From assembly GCA_902517895.1 (NCBI GenBank), contig CABYEA010000008.1:1-59507 (forward strand): DNA of 59,507 nucleotides. The letters run 5' to 3'. The DNA is from an uncultured Bacteroidota bacterium. GTDB lineage: Bacteria > Bacteroidota > Bacteroidia > Flavobacteriales > Flavobacteriaceae. Made by a program: the position numbers and the translations under genes. This document shows positions 55,792 to 59,507 of this stretch, piece by piece. Numbering within the stretch: position 1 is the stretch's first letter; the number at the start of each line of letters is the position of its first letter. The notes below the pieces were generated by a model. It saw only the letters and a program-made list of their open reading frames with translations. It was not told where the DNA came from and searched no databases.

Positions 55792-56348
55792 TGATTAAAT
55801 ATAGCTATAAAATATTGTTAATTTTTACCATATTTCTACAATCATGTTGGGGGGATAAAGGAGCTCCAAATTATGAATATATGCCAAATATGTATAAGTC
55901 TTTAAGTTATGAGGCTTATTCTGAAAATCAAATATTTGAAGATGAATTATCCGCCAGGTTGCCGGTTGAAGGTACAATCCCTAGGGGTTATTCACTATAC
56001 GAATACGAGGATACCAATGAAGGTTATGATTTAGCAAAAAAAGAACTATCAAATCCCTTTTCATTTGTTCAAAAAGATATTTTGAAGGCAAAAGAACTTT
56101 ATACTGTCCACTGTGGTATATGTCACGGAGCAAAAGGAGCAGGGCAGGGAATTTTAGTCAAAAGAGAAAAAATCCTTGGAGTTCCTAGTTATGCAGATCC
56201 AGGAAGAGCAATTACGTCTGGAAGTACCTATCATGTCATATATTATGGCAGGAACTCAATGGGTTCCTATGCTAATCAACTAAATGAAAAAGAAAGATGG
56301 ATGGTTACATCTTATGTTATGAAATTAAAATCAGATTTAAGTAAATAG
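55791..56348 (+). CDS. actE: alternative complex III ActE, monohaem cytochrome c lipoprotein
   Basis: A 185-residue lipoprotein with signal and lipobox (IFLQSC, Cys19) and one class I cytochrome c domain: haem motif CGICH at residues 108-112, likely axial Met in GRNSMGSYANQL. It passes electrons within complex III to the oxidase. The ATG shares one base with the actD stop (TGATG); a TTG codon before it is not used. Confidence 0.9.
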   Translation: MIKYSYKILLIFTIFLQSCWGDKGAPNYEYMPNMYKSLSYEAYSENQIFEDELSARLPVEGTIPRGYSLYEYEDTNEGYDLAKKELSNPFSFVQKDILKAKELYTVHCGICHGAKGAGQGILVKREKILGVPSYADPGRAITSGSTYHVIYYGRNSMGSYANQLNEKERWMVTSYVMKLKSDLSK

Positions 56349-56356
56349 AATTTAAT

Positions 56357-57709
56357 ATGTACACCTTATCAAATAGATTTAAAATTTTTTCATTGTCCTT
56401 AATAATCTTAGGTTCATTAGGATGGTTCTATTCTTATTCAAAATCTCATTTAACAATTGAGGAAGTTAAAACTTTATTAGCTGAAGAATCTCATCACGGA
56501 TCACATTCTGACCACACTCATTCAATGGATCATCAGAATGAAATACATCATAATGAAGGGGTATACGAAGATGAAAAACATGAAGTTGATGATGAGGCTC
56601 ACGGCCATGAAGATGAACATGCTGAACATGTTTTGCACCAGATTCACAATAGACCCTATGCTGCGTTATATGTTGCTGCATTCTTTTTTATGATGATTTC
56701 ATTAGGAGTTTTAGCCTTTTATGCTATTCAATATGCATCACAGGCTGGATGGTCACCAGTTCTTTTTAGGGTGATGGAGGCTATAACTTATTATTTACTA
56801 CCTGGAGCTTTAATTGTTTTATTAATTGCAATTATTGGAGATAAGCATATTTTTATTTGGATGGACCCAGAAGTTGTTGCTCATGATAAAATCATTCAAG
56901 CAAAAGAAAGTTGGCTTAATAAAAATGCGTTTATTTTAAGAGGTTTAATCTATATAGGTGGTTGGTCACTTTATAGATATTTTTCTAGGAAATTTTCTTT
57001 GGCCCAAGATAAAGCAAATGACAATAAGAATTTTAAAAGAAACTTTCAGATTTCTGCTGGGTTTTTAGTTTTCTTTATGTACACAGAATCCATGATGTCA
57101 TGGGATTGGATTATGAGTGTTGATCCACACTGGTTTAGCACCTTATTTGGTTGGTATGTTTTTGCAAGTATGGTTGTAAGTGGTATCACGGTAATTGCCT
57201 TAATTACCATTTATTTGAACAGCAAGGGATTAATGAAATATGTCAATGATAGTCACTTACATGACTTAGCTAAATTCATGTTTGGTTTTAGTGTTTTTTG
57301 GGCTTACCTATGGTTCTCACAGTTCATGTTAATTTGGTATGCGAATATACCAGAAGAGGTTACATATTTTGTCACTAGAATTGAAATGTATCCTATTCCA
57401 TTTTTCACCATGTTTTGTTTAAATTTTATTTTTCCATTTTTAGTTCTTATGAACAGTGACTACAAAAGGATTCCAATATTTATTATAATGGCTGGGGTTA
57501 TAATTTTAGTCGGACATTACATGGATGTTTACATGATGATTATGCCCGCAACTGTTATCGACAGATATGGATTCGGAATTGCAGAATTTAGTTCCATATT
57601 AATATTTTTAGGCTTATTTTTGCTGCTTGTTTTTTATGCATTATCCAAAGAAGAATTATTAGCAAAAGGAAATCCGATGATTAAGGAAAGTGAAAACTTT
57701 CATTACTAA
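56357..57709 (+). CDS. actF: alternative complex III ActF, NrfD-like subunit with His-rich loop
   Basis: A 450-residue membrane subunit, a second NrfD-like protein, with about ten helices. After the first helix comes a periplasmic loop very rich in His, Asp and Glu (about 38-95, e.g. HHGSHSDHTHSMDH). Such loops are common in flavobacterial ActF and may bind Cu or Zn. The rest (PYAALYVAAFFFMMISLGVLAFY, TESMMSWDWIMSVDPHWFSTLFGWYVFA) is typical of the family. Follows actE by eight bases. Confidence 0.92.
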   Translation: MYTLSNRFKIFSLSLIILGSLGWFYSYSKSHLTIEEVKTLLAEESHHGSHSDHTHSMDHQNEIHHNEGVYEDEKHEVDDEAHGHEDEHAEHVLHQIHNRPYAALYVAAFFFMMISLGVLAFYAIQYASQAGWSPVLFRVMEAITYYLLPGALIVLLIAIIGDKHIFIWMDPEVVAHDKIIQAKESWLNKNAFILRGLIYIGGWSLYRYFSRKFSLAQDKANDNKNFKRNFQISAGFLVFFMYTESMMSWDWIMSVDPHWFSTLFGWYVFASMVVSGITVIALITIYLNSKGLMKYVNDSHLHDLAKFMFGFSVFWAYLWFSQFMLIWYANIPEEVTYFVTRIEMYPIPFFTMFCLNFIFPFLVLMNSDYKRIPIFIIMAGVIILVGHYMDVYMMIMPATVIDRYGFGIAEFSSILIFLGLFLLLVFYALSKEELLAKGNPMIKESENFHY

Positions 57710-57724
57710 TTTGAATAAGTGAAT

Positions 57725-58810
57725 ATGACAACCCTATTTATAGTTTTAATTCTAATATTCATTTCAATTGCCATTTGGCAAATGATTAAAATATTTGACT
57801 TATCAAGGGTAATCTCTGGAGTAAAGATAGATGATTCTCAAATTGCTAATGATAAAGATAATTCTACTCAAGCAAAGTTAATGCTAGGTTTCCTAGTTTT
57901 TATATACGCCATAACAATATTTTCTCTGGTTAAATATGGAAAATTCCCTTTAATCTCAAATGCTGCATCTGAGCATGGTCAACAAATAGACACATTGATG
58001 ATTTGGACTATGGTTTTGATTTTTATAGTTCAAACAATTACTCAATTTCTTTTATATTTCTTTGCATACAAATACAAGGGAAGTAAAACATCTAAAGCAT
58101 TATTTTACACTGATAATCATAAACTAGAGTTATTGTGGACTACTATTCCTGCTATTGTATTGACCGGTTTCATTACCTATGGCCTTTTAACGTGGTCAGA
58201 TGTTATGAATATGCAGAAAAATAATGATCCTATGGTCATTGAACTTTATGCCCAACAATTTAATTGGAAAGCAAGATATGCTGGAGAGGACAATGTATTA
58301 GGAAAATCAAATGTCAGACTTATAGATATTGACAGGGCTAATATATTGGGCCTTGATGAAAATGATCCTAATGCAGCGGATGATGTAATTACAACAGAAC
58401 TTCATTTGCCGGTTGACAGGCCAATATTATTCATCATGAGGTCTCAGGATGTTCTTCATTCGGCATATATGCCACACTTTAGGGCACAAATGAATTGTGT
58501 TCCGGGAATGATTACTAAGTTTGCATTTACTCCAACAGTTACTACAGAAGAAATGAGGCAAAATCCATCTATGATTGATAAAGTAATTAACATCAATAAC
58601 ATAAGGGAAGAAAAAAGTAAAGAGTTAGCTTTGAAAGGTGAAGAACCACTAGATCCATATGAATTTGATTATTTATTATTGTGTAATAAAATCTGTGGGA
58701 AGTCTCACTATAACATGCAAATGAAGATTATTGTTGAAACTCAGCAAGAATTTGACACCTGGTATGAACAACAAACTTTATTTAAGAATTCGCTAATTGC
58801 GCAAAATTAA
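57725..58810 (+). CDS. coxB: cytochrome c oxidase subunit II
   Basis: A 361-residue CuA-carrying subunit. Helices at about 5-20, 50-70 and 90-115 precede the cupredoxin domain. The CuA site is visible: HSAYMPHFR (His) and CNKICGKSHYNM (two Cys, His and Met). The Glu usually after the first Cys is a Lys, which is also seen in flavobacterial relatives as far as I recall. No haem c domain, so it takes electrons from ActE/ActA or a soluble cytochrome. ATG 57725 is preferred to the GTG at 57719. It follows actF and leads to coxA. Confidence 0.93.
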   Translation: MTTLFIVLILIFISIAIWQMIKIFDLSRVISGVKIDDSQIANDKDNSTQAKLMLGFLVFIYAITIFSLVKYGKFPLISNAASEHGQQIDTLMIWTMVLIFIVQTITQFLLYFFAYKYKGSKTSKALFYTDNHKLELLWTTIPAIVLTGFITYGLLTWSDVMNMQKNNDPMVIELYAQQFNWKARYAGEDNVLGKSNVRLIDIDRANILGLDENDPNAADDVITTELHLPVDRPILFIMRSQDVLHSAYMPHFRAQMNCVPGMITKFAFTPTVTTEEMRQNPSMIDKVININNIREEKSKELALKGEEPLDPYEFDYLLLCNKICGKSHYNMQMKIIVETQQEFDTWYEQQTLFKNSLIAQN

Positions 58811-58814
58811 AACT

Positions 58815-59507
58815 ATGGCAGAATATATAGAATTTGATAAAGATCATCACGCTCATCATCACAAAGAAACATTTATAACTAAATATATTTTTAGTCAAGA
58901 TCATAAAATGATTGCTAAACAATATTTGTTTACAGGTGTTTTTTTCATGGGTATAATTGGAATACTTATGTCAGCATTAATGCGAATGCAAATAGCCTGG
59001 CCAGAAGAACCAAATATATTTTTCGATTTTTTACTTGGTAAATGGGCTCCAGAAGGTGTTATGGATGCAGATATCTATTTAGCACTTGTGACTATGCACG
59101 GTACTATTATGGTTTTCTTTGTCCTTACAGCAGGCCTAAGTGGAACTTTTAGTAATTTACTTATTCCATTGCAGTTAGGTGCCCGTGATATGGCTTCGGG
59201 TTTTCTTAATATGATTGCGTTCTGGCTATTCTTTTTATCCACTGTTTTGATGGTTTCATCAATTTTTGTTGAAGCTGGACCAGCAGCTGCAGGTTGGACG
59301 ATTTATCCTCCGTTAAGTGCTCTTGAAATGGCACAACCTGGATCGGGCTTAGGAATGACTTTGTGGTTGGTTTCCATGGCATTTTTTATTGCATCCTCAT
59401 TATTAGGTTCTTTAAATTATATTGTCACGGTCCTAAATCTAAGGACAAAAGGTATGTCACTTACAAGAATGCCTTTAACAATATGGGCATTTTTTGTTAC
59501 TGCTATT
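58815..59507 (+). CDS. coxA: cytochrome c oxidase subunit I, 3' part outside the window
   Basis: The first 231 codons of the haem-copper oxidase subunit. The start is MAEYIEFDKDHHAHHHKETF, then YIFSQDHKMIAKQYL and the first helices; MHGTIMVFFVL holds the His that binds haem a. The frame is open to the last base, so the gene continues. It begins five bases after coxB and is the last known gene of the respiratory operon here. Confidence 0.95.
   Translation, partial: MAEYIEFDKDHHAHHHKETFITKYIFSQDHKMIAKQYLFTGVFFMGIIGILMSALMRMQIAWPEEPNIFFDFLLGKWAPEGVMDADIYLALVTMHGTIMVFFVLTAGLSGTFSNLLIPLQLGARDMASGFLNMIAFWLFFLSTVLMVSSIFVEAGPAAAGWTIYPPLSALEMAQPGSGLGMTLWLVSMAFFIASSLLGSLNYIVTVLNLRTKGMSLTRMPLTIWAFFVTAI

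Noticed and set aside
1-59507. Mobile elements, phage genes or a transferred island.
   Set aside because: No transposase, integrase, phage or plasmid gene, no flanking long repeats, and base composition appears even apart from the short rpsB repeat; both tRNA genes are intact with no repeated 3' end nearby.

Overview
The window is ordinary, densely packed core chromosome of a marine, low-GC member of the Bacteroidota, most likely class Flavobacteriia. The evidence is AT-rich DNA with very short spacers, several Bacteroidota-type promoter boxes (TAnnTTTG, three with a TTTG element 18-20 bases upstream), an alternative complex III operon (actABCDEF) running into cytochrome oxidase genes, a ribonucleotide reductase whose ATP-cone sits on NrdB rather than NrdA, a PiT transporter fused to a PhoU-like tail, and DUF2723, DUF2490 and DUF3341 proteins. 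I see no phage, transposon, CRISPR array or rRNA. Two tRNA genes are present: Ser(GGA) and Gln(TTG).

Layout. 1-4.2 kb: a MerC-like membrane protein, a methyltransferase, a small secreted protein made of YKSQAD repeats (septoil-knot/DUF6150 type), a DsbD-type thiol reductase, dCMP deaminase and a small membrane protein. 4.2-7.8 kb: a 559-base AT-rich non-coding stretch, then nrdB-nrdA and a two-way terminator. 7.9-11.9 kb (minus strand): DUF2490 protein, porin, phosphate transporter. 12-17.6 kb: TauE-type permease, dGTPase, tadA, aspS (minus) and a polyprenyl synthase. 17.7-23.4 kb: 2-oxoglutarate dehydrogenase E1, a lipoprotein esterase that starts inside the E1 gene, E2, and TatD. 23.5-25.9 kb: tRNA-Ser and an ExbB/ExbD/ExbD motor operon with an extra membrane protein. 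25.9-31.3 kb (minus): asnS-rpoN and an RND/MMPL exporter. 31.3-35.4 kb (minus): rplM-rpsI-rpsB-tsf-pyrH-frr under a full promoter, with a probable RNA hairpin before rpsB. 35.5-44.1 kb (minus): polA, a glycosylasparaginase, a sugar MFS transporter and a large DUF2723 membrane protein. 44.2-48.7 kb: tRNA-Gln, then rimP-nusA-infB behind a terminator-like hairpin. 48.7-59.5 kb: a SPOR protein (minus), actA-F, coxB and the 5' part of coxA, which is cut by the window end.

How the genes work together. dCMP deaminase, NrdAB and dGTPase act on dNTP pools. SucA/SucB feed reducing power into the respiratory chain, and the quinol oxidoreductase ActA-F with cytochrome oxidase would turn it into proton motive force. 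That force drives the ExbB/ExbD motor for TonB-type outer-membrane uptake. The r-protein and rimP-nusA-infB clusters are the translation core.

I found no clearly new multi-gene system. The items most worth a second look are the knotted-repeat secreted protein, PolA with apparently lost proofreading residues, the ATP-cone-bearing NrdB and its repeat-containing upstream region, two probable RNA leaders (before rimP and before rpsB), several promoters that touch the start codon and suggest leaderless mRNAs, and the esterase gene nested between the two subunits of one enzyme complex.
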